Source: Sporichthya polymorpha DSM 43042
Lineage (GTDB): Bacteria > Actinomycetota > Actinomycetes > Sporichthyales > Sporichthyaceae
NCBI RefSeq assembly: GCF_000384115.1
Contig: NZ_KB913029.1
Location: forward strand, 2,266,907-2,330,906
Direction: 5' to 3'
Length of the DNA stretch: 64,000 bases
Shown: piece after piece, positions 34,593-45,118 of the stretch
How positions within the stretch are numbered: position 1 is the first letter of the stretch
How the letters are laid out: every line of letters begins with the position of its first letter
Position numbers and translations under genes: made by a program
Notes under the pieces: model-generated
Databases searched by the model: none
What the model was told of the DNA's origin: nothing
What the model saw: only the letters and a program-made list of their open reading frames with translations

Positions 34593-35957
34593 TCGGGGTG
34601 GGGAGATCTCCGCCAGCCGGGCCAGGGCCTCGGCGCGCTCGGCGGCGTGGTCGACGATCCGCTCCGGGTAGCCGTGGGCGTACCCGTCGAGGACCTCCCA
34701 CGGGGTGTGGGCGGCCTTGCCGTCGAGGTGCGCGAGCTCCGGGACGTAGCGCCGGACGTAGTCGCCGGTCGGGTCGAACTTCAGCCCCTGGGTCACCGGG
34801 TTGAACACCCGGAAGTACGGCGCGGCGTCGGTACCGCACCCCGCGACCCACTGCCACCCGTGCTGGTTCGACGCGAGGTCGCCGTCGCGGAGCCAGCGCA
34901 GGAAGTGCCGCGCGCCGTGCTGCCACTCGACGTGCAGGTCCTTCACGAGGAACGACGCGACGACCATCCGCACCCGGTTGTGCACCCACCCCTCGGCGCG
35001 GAGCTGGCGCATCCCTGCGTCGACGAACGGGAAGCCGGTGCGGCCGGAGCACCACGCCTCGAAGGCCTCGTCGGGCTCCGCGTACCGCATGCGGGCGTAC
35101 TCGGCCCGCAGGTACTCGCGGGCGCTCTCGGGACGGTGGAACAGGACGTCGGCGTAGAACTCCCGCCAGGCCAGCTCCTTGAGGTACGTCTCGTCGCCCT
35201 CGGGGTCGAGGTCGGCCAGCAGGGTCCGCGGGTGGATCTCGCCCCACTTCAGCGCGTGGGACAACTGCGAGGTCCCGTCGAGGTCCGGGCGGTTGCGGGC
35301 GTCGGCGTAGTCGGGCAGCGACCGGTCACGGAAGGCCCGCCACCGGCGCAGCGCCGCGTCCTCGCCCGCGGTCGGCAGCCGCAGCCCCTCCGGCACCGGC
35401 GCGGCCGGCAGCTCGGACGAGACCAGCGGGTACTCCCAGCGGACCGAGCGCGGCGAGCCCGCCGGCTCCCGCCACCCGTGCGCACACCAGGCCCGGAAGA
35501 ACGGGGAGAACACCTGGTACGGCTCGCCCGAGTCCTTGGTGACCCGGCCCGGGGCGACGGCGTAGGGCGAGCCGACGAACTCCAACCGGATGCCGTGGGC
35601 CTCGAGGGCCGCCGCGACCCGGGAGTCCCGCGCGCGTCCGTACGGGCCGAAGTCCGCCGCCGCGTACACGACCGGGGCGTCCGCCGCGCGGGCCACGGAG
35701 ACGACCTCCGCCACCGGGTCGCCCCGCCGGATCAGCAGGCCGTCGCCGCCGATGCGGTCACCCAGAGCGCCCAACGACGCCACGAGGTACGCACGGCGCA
35801 CCGCGCCCGACGGCTGCCAGAGCGCGGGATCGACCACGAACAGCGGAACGACCGCTGACGGCCGGTCACCGAAGCCGGCCTGCCCGGCCGCGGCCAGGAG
35901 CGCGGGGTTGTCCCGCAACCGAAGGTCGCGGCGGAACCACAGAACGTTCGCGCTCAT
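34584..35957 (-). CDS. phr: Deoxyribodipyrimidine photolyase
   Basis: 457 residues, class I CPD photolyase/cryptochrome family: antenna-binding N-domain (VLWFRRDLRLRDNPAL) and FAD domain with TSQLSHALKWGEIHPR, KELAWREFYADVL, GRTGFPFVDAGMRQLRAEGWVHNRVRM, WRD-like LRDGDLASNQHGWQWVAG and ASNQHGWQW adenine-site residues, and FNPVTQGLKFDP near the end. Repairs UV pyrimidine dimers using blue light. ATG 35957 lies 6 nt after TAGCCT: leaderless. Downstream repeats cover its stop codon; udgX follows on the same strand. Confidence 0.95.
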   Translation of the reverse strand: MSANVLWFRRDLRLRDNPALLAAAGQAGFGDRPSAVVPLFVVDPALWQPSGAVRRAYLVASLGALGDRIGGDGLLIRRGDPVAEVVSVARAADAPVVYAAADFGPYGRARDSRVAAALEAHGIRLEFVGSPYAVAPGRVTKDSGEPYQVFSPFFRAWCAHGWREPAGSPRSVRWEYPLVSSELPAAPVPEGLRLPTAGEDAALRRWRAFRDRSLPDYADARNRPDLDGTSQLSHALKWGEIHPRTLLADLDPEGDETYLKELAWREFYADVLFHRPESAREYLRAEYARMRYAEPDEAFEAWCSGRTGFPFVDAGMRQLRAEGWVHNRVRMVVASFLVKDLHVEWQHGARHFLRWLRDGDLASNQHGWQWVAGCGTDAAPYFRVFNPVTQGLKFDPTGDYVRRYVPELAHLDGKAAHTPWEVLDGYAHGYPERIVDHAAERAEALARLAEISPPRPR

Positions 35958-36012
35958 CGGCCGAGGCTATGCCGCGGCCGGACGCTGTCGGAAATTGGAA
36001 ACAAATCGGTAC

Positions 36013-36041
36013 TTCGACGGCGTCGGTGGAGGCTTTAGGTT
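36013..36041 (+). promoter_or_regulatory. Promoter of the peptide ABC importer operon
   Basis: TTCGAC (36013-36018), 17-bp spacer, TAGGTT (36036-36041), giving a leader of about 45 nt with GGAGG at 36084-36088, 5 nt before ATG 36094. Confidence 0.5.
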
Positions 36042-36093
36042 GGGCCGAGTCGCCGGGATCTGCCGTCCGGTGACACCGTCCCCGGAGGTCCGT

Positions 36094-37845
36094 ATGGCGT
36101 CTCGCCGTTACCGGTCCGCTTCGGCGTTGACCCTGGTCCTCGCGCTGGCCCTGTCCGCCTGCGGGGACGGCGGCGACGACTCGTCGGCGCAGACCACGAA
36201 CCCGGAGGAGAAGCCCGCGGCGGTCTCGTTCAGCGTGGACGACGACGCGGTCGGCCCGGCGCCGCCGGTCGAGGGCGCCACCCCGGGCGGCACGCTCCGG
36301 GTGCTCGACGACTCGGACATCTCCCACCTCGACCCGGCGCGGATCTACGTCAACACCGCGGGCATGGTCGCCGGCCTGATGATGCGCACGCTGACCGGCT
36401 ACCGGCAGGTCGGCGGCAAGGTCGAGCTCGTCGGCGACCTGGCGACCAACACCGGCGTTATGAAGGACAACGGCAAGACCTGGACCTACACGCTGCGCGA
36501 CGGCGTGACGTGGGAGGACGGGTCGCCGATCACGTCCGCCGACGTCAAGTACGGCATCGAGCGCACGTTCTTCTCCGGTTACGCCGAGGGCCCCACGTAC
36601 CTGCAGGAGTGGCTGGCCGGGCGTACCGACTTCCGCAAGGTCTACGCCGGCCCGTACGACGGGCAGTCCCTCAAGGCGATCTCCACGCCGGACGAGAAGA
36701 CCGTCGTCCTCAAGTTCCCGAAGGCGCAGGCCGACGTCCCGTTCGCGCTGACGATGGTCTCGACCGGCCCGGTGAAGAAGAGCAAGGACACCCGCGGCAA
36801 GTACGACCAGCGGCCGTTCGCCTCCGGGCCGTACAAGATCGGCTCGCGGCAGATCGACAAGTCGATGACGCTGGTCCGCAACGAGGCGTGGAAGCCGGAG
36901 TCGGACCCGATCCGCTACCAGTACCCCGACAGGTACGAGTTCCTCTGGGGCGACCAGCGCCTCGCGCAGTACCAGCGGATCATCGCGGGCAACGGCGGGG
37001 ACGCGGCGGCGGTCCCGTTGCTGCAGAACATCGCGACCGAACTGCTGGCGCAGGTGACCAGCACTCCCGAGCTGAGTCAGCGGATGATCGCGGGCTACAC
37101 GCCGTTCGTCTTCTACTTCGCGATCAACACCCTGCGGATTCCCGACGTCGAGGTGCGCAAGGCGCTGCTCCACGCGTTGCCGCGGCAGCAGCTGCGCCAG
37201 ATCGCCGGCGGTCCGATCGTCGGCGACTTCGCCAACACCATCTCCGGCCCGACCCTGGTCGGGCACGAGGACTCGAACGTCCACGGCGCGACGCCGGAGG
37301 GCGACCCCGCCAAGGCGAAGGCGATCCTGGAGGCAGCCGGCAAGGTCGGCCAGAAGATCGTCTACGCGTACCCGCAGACCGACGACCACGAGCGGGGTGC
37401 GGTCGTCCTCGAGCGTGCGCTCTCCGAGGCCGGGTTCGAGGTCGTCACCAAGCGGCTGTCCGCGAAGAACTACTACGACGAGATCGGCAAGCTCGACGCC
37501 AAGCTCGACCTCTTCCAGGGCGGGTGGGGCTGGGACTGGCCCGGCGGGTCGACGGTCTACCCGCCGCTGCTCCACAGCAGCCGGGCCGTCGAGCTGGGCA
37601 CGAACTTCGCCCACTTCCGGAATCAGGAGATCGACGCCGAGATCGATCGGATCTCCCAGCTCACTGACCCGATCGTCGCCGGCAAGGAGTGGGCGGAACT
37701 CGACCGCAAGGTGATGGCGCTCGTGCCGATGATCCCGTACCGGTACGACCGGGCGGCCCAGTTGGCCGGGCCTCGGGTCGGCAACGCGACGCTCGACGCG
37801 ATCTTCGGGATCGTGAACCTCAACGGACTCTTCGTGAAGCCCTGA
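36094..37845 (+). CDS. Peptide/nickel-type ABC substrate-binding lipoprotein 1
   Basis: 583 residues. Lipoprotein signal with lipobox LSAC (Cys 23), then an acidic/Ser linker, then the cluster C solute-binding fold of DppA/OppA proteins: GGTLRVLDDSDISHLDPARIY, TWTYTLRDGVTWEDGSPIT, DVKYGIERTF, FASGPYKIGS and late DLFQGGWGWDWPGGSTVYPPLL. Binds oligopeptides or similar ligands outside the membrane and delivers them to the permeases encoded next. Paralogue of the gene at 38850, with identical DNA stretches. First gene of the operon; DppC-like permease follows at 6 bp. Confidence 0.93.
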   Translation: MASRRYRSASALTLVLALALSACGDGGDDSSAQTTNPEEKPAAVSFSVDDDAVGPAPPVEGATPGGTLRVLDDSDISHLDPARIYVNTAGMVAGLMMRTLTGYRQVGGKVELVGDLATNTGVMKDNGKTWTYTLRDGVTWEDGSPITSADVKYGIERTFFSGYAEGPTYLQEWLAGRTDFRKVYAGPYDGQSLKAISTPDEKTVVLKFPKAQADVPFALTMVSTGPVKKSKDTRGKYDQRPFASGPYKIGSRQIDKSMTLVRNEAWKPESDPIRYQYPDRYEFLWGDQRLAQYQRIIAGNGGDAAAVPLLQNIATELLAQVTSTPELSQRMIAGYTPFVFYFAINTLRIPDVEVRKALLHALPRQQLRQIAGGPIVGDFANTISGPTLVGHEDSNVHGATPEGDPAKAKAILEAAGKVGQKIVYAYPQTDDHERGAVVLERALSEAGFEVVTKRLSAKNYYDEIGKLDAKLDLFQGGWGWDWPGGSTVYPPLLHSSRAVELGTNFAHFRNQEIDAEIDRISQLTDPIVAGKEWAELDRKVMALVPMIPYRYDRAAQLAGPRVGNATLDAIFGIVNLNGLFVKP

Positions 37846-37851
37846 TCTCCC

Positions 37852-38853
37852 GTGGCCTCGATCGTGATCCCTCCGCCCCCGGCGGACAGCGACGGGGCGG
37901 AGCTGCGGGCCCGGGACGTCGGACGCTCCCCGCGGCAGATCGCGTGGCAGCGGTTCCGGCGCGACCGCGTCGGGGTCGCCGCGGCCTGCGTGGTGCTGTT
38001 CTTTCTCGCGGTCGCCGCCCTGGCGCCGGTGATCTCCTGGCTCTACGGCAAGGACGCGGACACCACGTACGGACTCAACGAACCCGGCCTCCTCAACACC
38101 TTCGGCTTCCCGATCGGCGCCGGTGGCGGGATGAGCGGTGAGCACTGGCTCGGGCTCGAACCCAGCCTCGGCCGCGACGTGTTCATGCAGCTCGTCTACG
38201 GCGCGCGGACGTCGTTGTTCATCGCGTTCTCGGTCGCGCTGATCACCTCGACGATCGGCGTCGTCTTCGGCATCGTCACCGGCTACCTCGGCGGTCGGGT
38301 CGACGCGCTCGGCGTCTGGATCATTGACGTCGTGCTCGCCCTCCCCGGGCTGATGATGCTGATCGCGCTCAGCGTCGTCGTCGAGGACGTGTTCGTCGGC
38401 GACGAGGAGGAGGCGTCGACGGCGTTGCGCTTCGTCACCGTCATCGTCCTGTTCTCGCTGTTCGGGTGGGTGTTCCAGGCCCGCCTGATCCGGGGTCAGG
38501 TGCTCTCGCTGCGCGAGCGCGAGTTCGTCGACGCCGCCCGGATGTCGGGCGCGGGGACGTGGCGGATCGTCCGCAAGGAGCTGCTGCCGAACCTCTGGTC
38601 GCCGATCCTCGTGGTGTTCTCGATGGCGGTGCCCACGATCATCACCGCCGAGGCGGCGCTGGCCTACCTGAACATCGGGATCACCGAACCGATCCCGGAC
38701 TGGGGCCGCATGGTCAACCGCGGTGCCCAGGTGTACCTGGCCGACCCGGCCTACATGCTCATCCCCGGCGGCGCGCTGCTGGTGATGGTGCTGGCGTTCA
38801 ACCTGCTGGGCGACGCGGTCCGCGACGCCCTCGACCCCAAGGGGCTCCGATGA
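37852..38853 (+). CDS. Peptide ABC transporter permease (DppC-like)
   Basis: 333 residues with an N-terminal OppC domain (SPRQIAWQRFRRDRVGVAAACVVL) and six membrane helices; the EAA loop is visible as EFVDAARMSGAGTWRIVRKELLPNL. DVFMQLVYGARTSLFIAF is typical of DppC. Forms the membrane channel with the DppB-like protein at 40656. GTG 37852; the stop overlaps the second binding-protein ATG by 4 bp. Confidence 0.93.
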   Translation: MASIVIPPPPADSDGAELRARDVGRSPRQIAWQRFRRDRVGVAAACVVLFFLAVAALAPVISWLYGKDADTTYGLNEPGLLNTFGFPIGAGGGMSGEHWLGLEPSLGRDVFMQLVYGARTSLFIAFSVALITSTIGVVFGIVTGYLGGRVDALGVWIIDVVLALPGLMMLIALSVVVEDVFVGDEEEASTALRFVTVIVLFSLFGWVFQARLIRGQVLSLREREFVDAARMSGAGTWRIVRKELLPNLWSPILVVFSMAVPTIITAEAALAYLNIGITEPIPDWGRMVNRGAQVYLADPAYMLIPGGALLVMVLAFNLLGDAVRDALDPKGLR

Positions 38854-40610
38854 AACGACTGACGCGGTCCCGGATGCCCGTCCTCCTCGCCGCCGCGCTC
38901 CTGGTGACCGGCTGCGGGGGAGGCGGGAACGACGACGACTCGGCGGCCTCGGCCGGGCTGGACAACCTCGACGGCAAACCGCCGGTCTTCGCCTACGGGT
39001 TCGACGACTCCGCGGCGGGGCCGGCGCCGGCGCCCGAGGGCGCGGTCGCGGGCGGCACCGTGCGCGTCTACGACGTCATCGACTACCAGCACCTCGACCC
39101 GGCCCGGATCTACTCCAGCCACGAGGGCGTGGTCTCCCAGCTGATCACCCGCACGCTGACCGGCTACCGGCAGAACGGCGACAAGATCGACCTCGTCGGC
39201 GACCTGGCGACCAACACCGGTGTCACGAAGGACAAGGGCAAGACCTGGACCTACACGCTGCGCGACGGCGTGACGTGGGAGGACGGGACGCCGATCACGG
39301 CCGCCGACGTCAAGTACGGCCTCGAGCGCACGTTCGCCAAGGAGTACACCGAGGGCCCGACCTACCTGCAGTCCTGGTTCGCGGACAGCGAGAACTACCG
39401 CAAGCACTACGACGGCCCGTACGGCGGGAAGTCGCTGAAGAACGTCACGGCGCCGAACCCGAAGACGGTCGTGCTGAAGTTCAACCGCCCCCGGCCGGAC
39501 GTGCCCTTCGCACTCGCAATGCCGGCCGGAGCGCCGGTGAAGAAGGCCAAGGACACCCGGGGCAAGTACACGCTCGACCCCTTCGCCTCCGGGCCCTACA
39601 AGATCGAGTCGCACAAGGTCGACAAGTCGATGACGCTGGTCCGCAACGACGCGTGGAAGGCCGAGTCGGACCCGATCCGCACCGCGTTCCCGGACCGGTG
39701 GGAGTTCAGCTTCGGTGAGCTCCCGCTGCAGACCAATCAACGTCTGATCGCCGCCAACGGCGAGGACCAGGCGGCGATGACCGTCATCGACAACGTCTCG
39801 CCCGAGGTTCTGCAGCAGGTCGTCAGCACCCCGGACCTGCTGGCCCGCACGATCTCCGGCTACACCCCGTACGCCGCGACCGAGGTGATCAACACCAAGC
39901 GCATCACGGACCTGAAGGTGCGTCAGGCGCTGATGTACGCCTTCCCCCGCCAGCAGATCCGGCAGATCCTCGGCGGTCCGAGCCACGGTGACTTCTCGTC
40001 CACCATCGGCTCCCCGACCCTGGTCGGCTGGGAGCCCAACGACATGTGGAACGTCCCGCCGGAGGGCGACCCGGAGAAGGCGAAGCAGCTGCTCGCCGAG
40101 GCCGGCAAGCCCAACCAGCGGATCGTCTACGCCTACGGCAACCTCCCGCGCGGTGAGCAGATCGCGGTGGCGGTCGTCGCCGGGCTGGAGCGCGCCGGCT
40201 TCGAGGTCGTGAAGAAGCCGATCAACCCGAAGACGGCCTCGGACGAGCTCAGCGACCCGAACAACAAGTTCGACCTGTACAGCCTCGCCTGGGGCGCGGA
40301 CTGGCCGAGCGGGGCGACGGTCTACCCGGTGCTGTTCGACGGCCGGCGCATCGGTCGCGGCGGGTTCAACTGGTCCTTCCTGAACGACCCCGCCATCAAC
40401 TCCGAGATCGACGAGATCGAGCTGATCACCGACCCCGAGGAGGCGGGCAAGCGGTGGGCGGCCCTGGACCGCAAGATCATGGAGCTCGTGCCGGTGATCC
40501 CGGACATCTACGTCAAGAGCATGCAGCTCTACGGTCCGAAGATCGGCGGCGTCTTCCAGGACACGCTCCACGGGCGCGTCTCGCTCAACACGATCTTCGT
40601 CAAGCCCTGA
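38850..40610 (+). CDS. Peptide/nickel-type ABC substrate-binding lipoprotein 2
   Basis: 586 residues. Lipobox LVTGC (Cys 22) followed by a Gly/Asp linker and the same DppA fold as the protein at 36094: GGTVRVYDVIDYQHLDPARIY, TWTYTLRDGVTWEDGTPIT, FASGPYKIESHKVDKSMTLVRN, WGADWPSGATVYPVLF. The two proteins are clearly duplicates that have diverged in ligand-contact regions, so they may present different ligands to one permease. ATG 38850 overlaps the upstream stop (ATGA). Confidence 0.93.
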   Translation: MKRLTRSRMPVLLAAALLVTGCGGGGNDDDSAASAGLDNLDGKPPVFAYGFDDSAAGPAPAPEGAVAGGTVRVYDVIDYQHLDPARIYSSHEGVVSQLITRTLTGYRQNGDKIDLVGDLATNTGVTKDKGKTWTYTLRDGVTWEDGTPITAADVKYGLERTFAKEYTEGPTYLQSWFADSENYRKHYDGPYGGKSLKNVTAPNPKTVVLKFNRPRPDVPFALAMPAGAPVKKAKDTRGKYTLDPFASGPYKIESHKVDKSMTLVRNDAWKAESDPIRTAFPDRWEFSFGELPLQTNQRLIAANGEDQAAMTVIDNVSPEVLQQVVSTPDLLARTISGYTPYAATEVINTKRITDLKVRQALMYAFPRQQIRQILGGPSHGDFSSTIGSPTLVGWEPNDMWNVPPEGDPEKAKQLLAEAGKPNQRIVYAYGNLPRGEQIAVAVVAGLERAGFEVVKKPINPKTASDELSDPNNKFDLYSLAWGADWPSGATVYPVLFDGRRIGRGGFNWSFLNDPAINSEIDEIELITDPEEAGKRWAALDRKIMELVPVIPDIYVKSMQLYGPKIGGVFQDTLHGRVSLNTIFVKP

Positions 40611-40655
40611 CCTGACCTCCCGTCAGAGCGACAGTCCCGACGGAAGGTCGGCCCG

Positions 40656-41645
40656 GTGCTGCGATACGTGATCCGCCGCTTGATCGGCGCGGTGGTGATC
40701 CTGGCCGTGGTCAGCTTCACGACGTTCCTGCTGTTCTTCGCGATCCCGGGTGACCCGGCCCGGCTCTCGTGCGGCAAGACCTGCACGCCCGAGCGCCTGG
40801 CCGACATCCGGGCCGGCCTCGGCATCGACGACCCGGTGCTGGTGCAGTACGGGGCGTTCATGAAAGGGATCTTCGTCGGGCGGGACTTCACCCAGGCCGG
40901 TGAGCTCGTGCACTGCGACGTCCCCTGCTTCGGGTACTCCTTCAGCAACCAGCAGCCGGTGTGGGACACGGTCGTCGACCGTTATCCCGCGACGCTCTCG
41001 CTGGCGCTCGGAGCCGCGGTGCTGTTCCTCGCCGTGGGGGTCGGTCTCGGCGCGATCTCCGCCCTGCGGGCCGGGAGCCTGCTCGACCGGGCCGGCATCT
41101 CGTTCAGCCTGGTCGGCGCGTCGGTGCAGATCTTCTTCCTGGGCCCGCTGCTGTCGAACATCTTCGTCAACCAGCTCGGGTGGATGCCCCAGGCGCGGTA
41201 CGTCCCGTTGACCGACGACCCGATCGGCTGGTTCCAGGGCCTGCTGCTGCCGTGGATCGTGCTCGCCTTCGTCAGCATCGCGGTGTACGCGCGGCTGACG
41301 CGGGCGAGCGCGATCGAGGCGCTCGGCGAGGACTTCGTCCGGGCCGGCCGGGCCCGCGGTCTCCCGTCGCGCACGTTGCACCTCAAGCACACCGGCCGCG
41401 CGACGGTCACCCCCGTCCTCACCGTCTTCGGTCTCGACCTCGCCACCCTGCTCGGCGGCGCGATCATCACCGAGACGGTGTTCAACATCCAGGGCGTCGG
41501 GAAGCTCGCGCTGACCGCGATCAACTCCGACGACCTGCCGTTGATCATGGCGACGGTCCTGATCGCCGCGGCGTTCATCGTCATCGGCAACCTGATCGTG
41601 GACCTGCTGTACGCCGTCATCGACCCGCGGGTGCGGATCACATGA
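40656..41645 (+). CDS. Peptide ABC transporter permease (DppB-like)
   Basis: 329 residues, six membrane segments. N-terminus LRYVIRRLIGAVVILAVVSF and IPGDPARL are standard for DppB; the EAA loop reads LGEDFVRAGRARGLPSRTLHLKH. An insertion with three cysteines (SCGKTC and HCDVPC) lies in the first periplasmic loop, unusual for the family and possibly disulfide-bonded. GTG 40656; stop overlaps the next ATG by 4 bp. Confidence 0.93.
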   Translation: MLRYVIRRLIGAVVILAVVSFTTFLLFFAIPGDPARLSCGKTCTPERLADIRAGLGIDDPVLVQYGAFMKGIFVGRDFTQAGELVHCDVPCFGYSFSNQQPVWDTVVDRYPATLSLALGAAVLFLAVGVGLGAISALRAGSLLDRAGISFSLVGASVQIFFLGPLLSNIFVNQLGWMPQARYVPLTDDPIGWFQGLLLPWIVLAFVSIAVYARLTRASAIEALGEDFVRAGRARGLPSRTLHLKHTGRATVTPVLTVFGLDLATLLGGAIITETVFNIQGVGKLALTAINSDDLPLIMATVLIAAAFIVIGNLIVDLLYAVIDPRVRIT

Positions 41646-42711
41646 CCACCACCCCCGAGCCGCCCTTCCTCGAGGTTCGCGACCTCCACGTCAGCTTCGG
41701 GACCGACGACGGCGTGGTGCGCGCCGTCGACGGCCTGTCGTTCACGCTCGAGCGCGGACGCACGCTCGGCATCGTCGGTGAGTCGGGGTCCGGCAAGACG
41801 GTCACCGGGCTGGCGATCCTGGGGCTGCACGATCGGCGCCGGACCACGGTGACCGGCGAGATCCGGCTGCGTGGACAGGACCTCGTCGGGCTCGGTGAGC
41901 CGGCGCTGAACCGGCTGCGTGGCCCGGCGATGGCGATGGTGTTCCAGGACGCGCTGACCGCGCTCTCGCCCTACTACTCGGTGGGCCACCAGATCGCCGA
42001 GGGCTACCGCCTCCACAACCAGGTGACCAAGAAGCAGGCACGGCAGCGTGCGATCGATCTGCTCGGCCGCGTCGGCATCCCGCGGCCGGAGGAACGGGTC
42101 GACTCCTACCCGCACGAGTTCTCCGGGGGGATGCGTCAGCGCGCGATGATCGCGATGGCGCTCGCGTGCGACCCGGACCTGCTGATCGCCGACGAGCCGA
42201 CGACCGCGCTCGACGTCACCGTCCAGGCGCAGATCCTCGACCTCCTCGCCGACCTCCAGGCCGAGTTCTCCTCCGCGATCATCCTCATCACCCACGACCT
42301 CGGGGTGGTCTCGCAGGTGGCCGACGAGGTGCTGGTTCTGTACGCGGGGCGCGCGGCAGAGCGCGGCCCGACCCGCGCCGTGCTCACCCGCCCCGGCCAC
42401 CCGTACACCTGGGGACTGCTCTCCTCGGTCCCCCGCCTGACGGCGGCGGTGGACTCCGACCTGCTCGCGATCCGCGGCACCCCGCCGAGCCTGATCGACC
42501 TGCCGCCCGGCTGCGCGTTCCGGCCGCGGTGCGACTACTCGCCCCTGGTCCCGGACGACCGGTGCGCGACCGAGGTGCCGGCGCTCACCCCCGCGCTGGG
42601 CACCGTCGCCGCCTGCCACCTGCGCACCGGCGAGCGCGAACGGATCGTCGTCGAGCGCCTGCTGCCGTTGTGGCGCGGCGAGGCCGGTGCGAGCGACGTG
42701 GAGGGTGTCCG

Positions 42712-42715
<4 letters not shown>
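41642..42715 (+). CDS. Peptide ABC transporter ATP-binding protein (DppD-like)
   Basis: 357 residues: Walker [10 protein letters not shown]-loop [16 protein letters not shown], signature [16 protein letters not shown], Walker [15 protein letters not shown]-loop ITHDLG, and the C-terminal oligopeptide-ABC domain with cysteines ([12 protein letters not shown] in DDRCATE, and VAACH) that in relatives binds an Fe-S cluster. Coupled by 4-bp overlaps on both sides. Confidence 0.94.
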
Positions 42716-43716
<1,001 letters not shown>

Positions 43717-43720
43717 CGGC

Positions 43721-43726
43721 TAGAGT
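43721..43726 (+). promoter_or_regulatory. -10 box of the ideR-type gene
   Basis: TAGAGT directly after the dppF stop; transcription from about 43733 would give a 33-nt leader containing AGAAAGGATGG before ATG 43766. Confidence 0.4.
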
Positions 43727-43765
43727 GGCGGTTTGGGCAGGGCCCGCAGAAAGGATGGCTTCCCC

Positions 43766-44467
43766 ATGGGCGATCTGATCGACACCACCGAGATGTACCT
43801 CCGGACGATCTTCGAGCTGGAGGAAGAGGGTGTGGTGCCGCTGCGTGCCCGGATCGCGGAGCGGCTGAGCCAGAGCGGCCCGACGGTCAGCCAGACGGTC
43901 GCGCGCATGCAGCGCGACGGTCTCGTCACCGTGCAGGGTGACCGGCACCTGGAGCTGACCGAGCGCGGCCGCGAGTACGCGGTCCGCGTCATGCGGAAGC
44001 ACCGTCTCGCGGAGTGCCTGCTGGTCTCGGTCATCGGCATCGAGCCCGCCGAGGTGCACGCCGAGGCGTGCAAGTGGGAGCACGTCCTCTCGGAGTCGGT
44101 CGAGCGCAAGATCCTCGATCTGCTGAACCACCCGACCGAGTCGCCGTACGGCAACCCGATCCCGGGGTTGGACGAGCTCGGCGACAACCGCCCCGACGAC
44201 GACTTCCTCGAGGGCCTGCAGTCCCTCGACCGCGTGGCCACCGCCGACGGCGTCTCCGTCGTGGTGCGCCGCATCGCGGAGCCGGCGCAGGACGACCTCG
44301 CCGTGGTGCGCGGCATGTTCCGCGCCGGCGTCCGTCCGGGTGGGTCCGTCGTGGCGCGGACCGCGCCGGGCGGCGTGCTCGTCGGCCAGGCCGGGGAGAC
44401 GATCGAACTCGACCCACACATCGCCTCGCACGTGTTCGTGGAGGTCCTCGCGGGGGCTCCCGCCTGA
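43766..44467 (+). CDS. ideR: Iron-dependent regulator, DtxR/IdeR family
   Basis: 233 residues, full three-domain form. Winged HTH at 25-50 (RARIAERLSQSGPTVSQTVARM). Metal ligands fall exactly at the DtxR/IdeR numbers: Met10, His79, Glu83, His98, Cys102, Glu105 and His106 (HAEACKWEH). The C-terminal SH3-like domain is present (PGGSVVARTAPGGVLV). Fe-loaded IdeR represses siderophore genes and activates storage. None of its neighbours is an obvious iron gene. ATG 43766 was chosen for its ribosome binding site and homologue length. Confidence 0.95.
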   Translation: MGDLIDTTEMYLRTIFELEEEGVVPLRARIAERLSQSGPTVSQTVARMQRDGLVTVQGDRHLELTERGREYAVRVMRKHRLAECLLVSVIGIEPAEVHAEACKWEHVLSESVERKILDLLNHPTESPYGNPIPGLDELGDNRPDDDFLEGLQSLDRVATADGVSVVVRRIAEPAQDDLAVVRGMFRAGVRPGGSVVARTAPGGVLVGQAGETIELDPHIASHVFVEVLAGAPA

Positions 44468-44490
44468 GCGAGCGCGCTCGCGCCGACGTC

Positions 44491-45108
44491 GTGTCGGCGG
44501 TGGCCGGGATGGTCGCCGCCGGGCTCGTCGTGGGCACCGCGGGGAACGTCAGCGTGCGTGACGGCGACGTGGTCGCCGTCACCCCGAGTGGGCTCGACTA
44601 CGCCCGCCTGACCCCGGCCGACGTCGGGCTGCACGCCCTCGACGGCACGGCGCTCGACGCCCGGCACCGGCCGTCGTCGGAGCTGCCGCTGCACCTCGCG
44701 GTGTATGCGGCCACCGACGCCGGGGCGGTCGTGCACACCCACTCGCCGGCGGCGACCGCGTTGACGCTGCTGGTCGACGAGCTGCCGGCCGTCCACTACT
44801 ACGTCGCGATGTTCGGCGGTCCGGTCCGCGTCGCGCCGTACCACCCGTTCGGGTCGGACGAGCTCGCCGCGGCGACCGCCGCGGCCCTCGACGGGCGGCG
44901 TGGGGCGCTGCTCGCACATCACGGTGCGGTCACGATCGGGGCCGACGTCGCGCAGGCGCTCGAGCTCGCGATCGTCCTCGAATGGCTCGCTGACGTGTAT
45001 CTCCGCGCCGCCGCGGCCGGGACGCCGCGCGTCCTGCCGCCCGCCGCGCTGGCCCGGGCGGACGCCGCACTCGCGGCGTACCAAGCGGCGCGCCCGCGTC
45101 CCGAATAG
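44491..45108 (+). CDS. Class II aldolase/adducin family protein (fuculose-phosphate aldolase-like)
   Basis: About 205 residues. Zn site of class II aldolases: acid residue in SSELPLHLAVY, HTHSPAA and AHHGAVTIG; also GTAGNVSVRDGD and TPSGLDYARL, which bind substrate phosphate. Related enzymes cleave L-fuculose-1-phosphate or ribulose phosphates. The start is uncertain: GTG 44491 is the first standard codon, but homologues usually begin about nine residues earlier, where CTG 44464 overlaps the IdeR stop as CTGA. Coupled to ideR in either case. Confidence 0.85.
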   Translation: MSAVAGMVAAGLVVGTAGNVSVRDGDVVAVTPSGLDYARLTPADVGLHALDGTALDARHRPSSELPLHLAVYAATDAGAVVHTHSPAATALTLLVDELPAVHYYVAMFGGPVRVAPYHPFGSDELAAATAAALDGRRGALLAHHGAVTIGADVAQALELAIVLEWLADVYLRAAAAGTPRVLPPAALARADAALAAYQAARPRPE

Positions 45109-45118
45109 GCTTTTCCGC

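Noticed and set aside
36035-36053. Possible IdeR iron box upstream of the peptide importer (TTAGGTTGGGCC)
   Set aside because: Only the left half resembles TTAGGTTAGGCTAACCTAA; the right half does not match, and the TAGGTT serves well as a -10 box.
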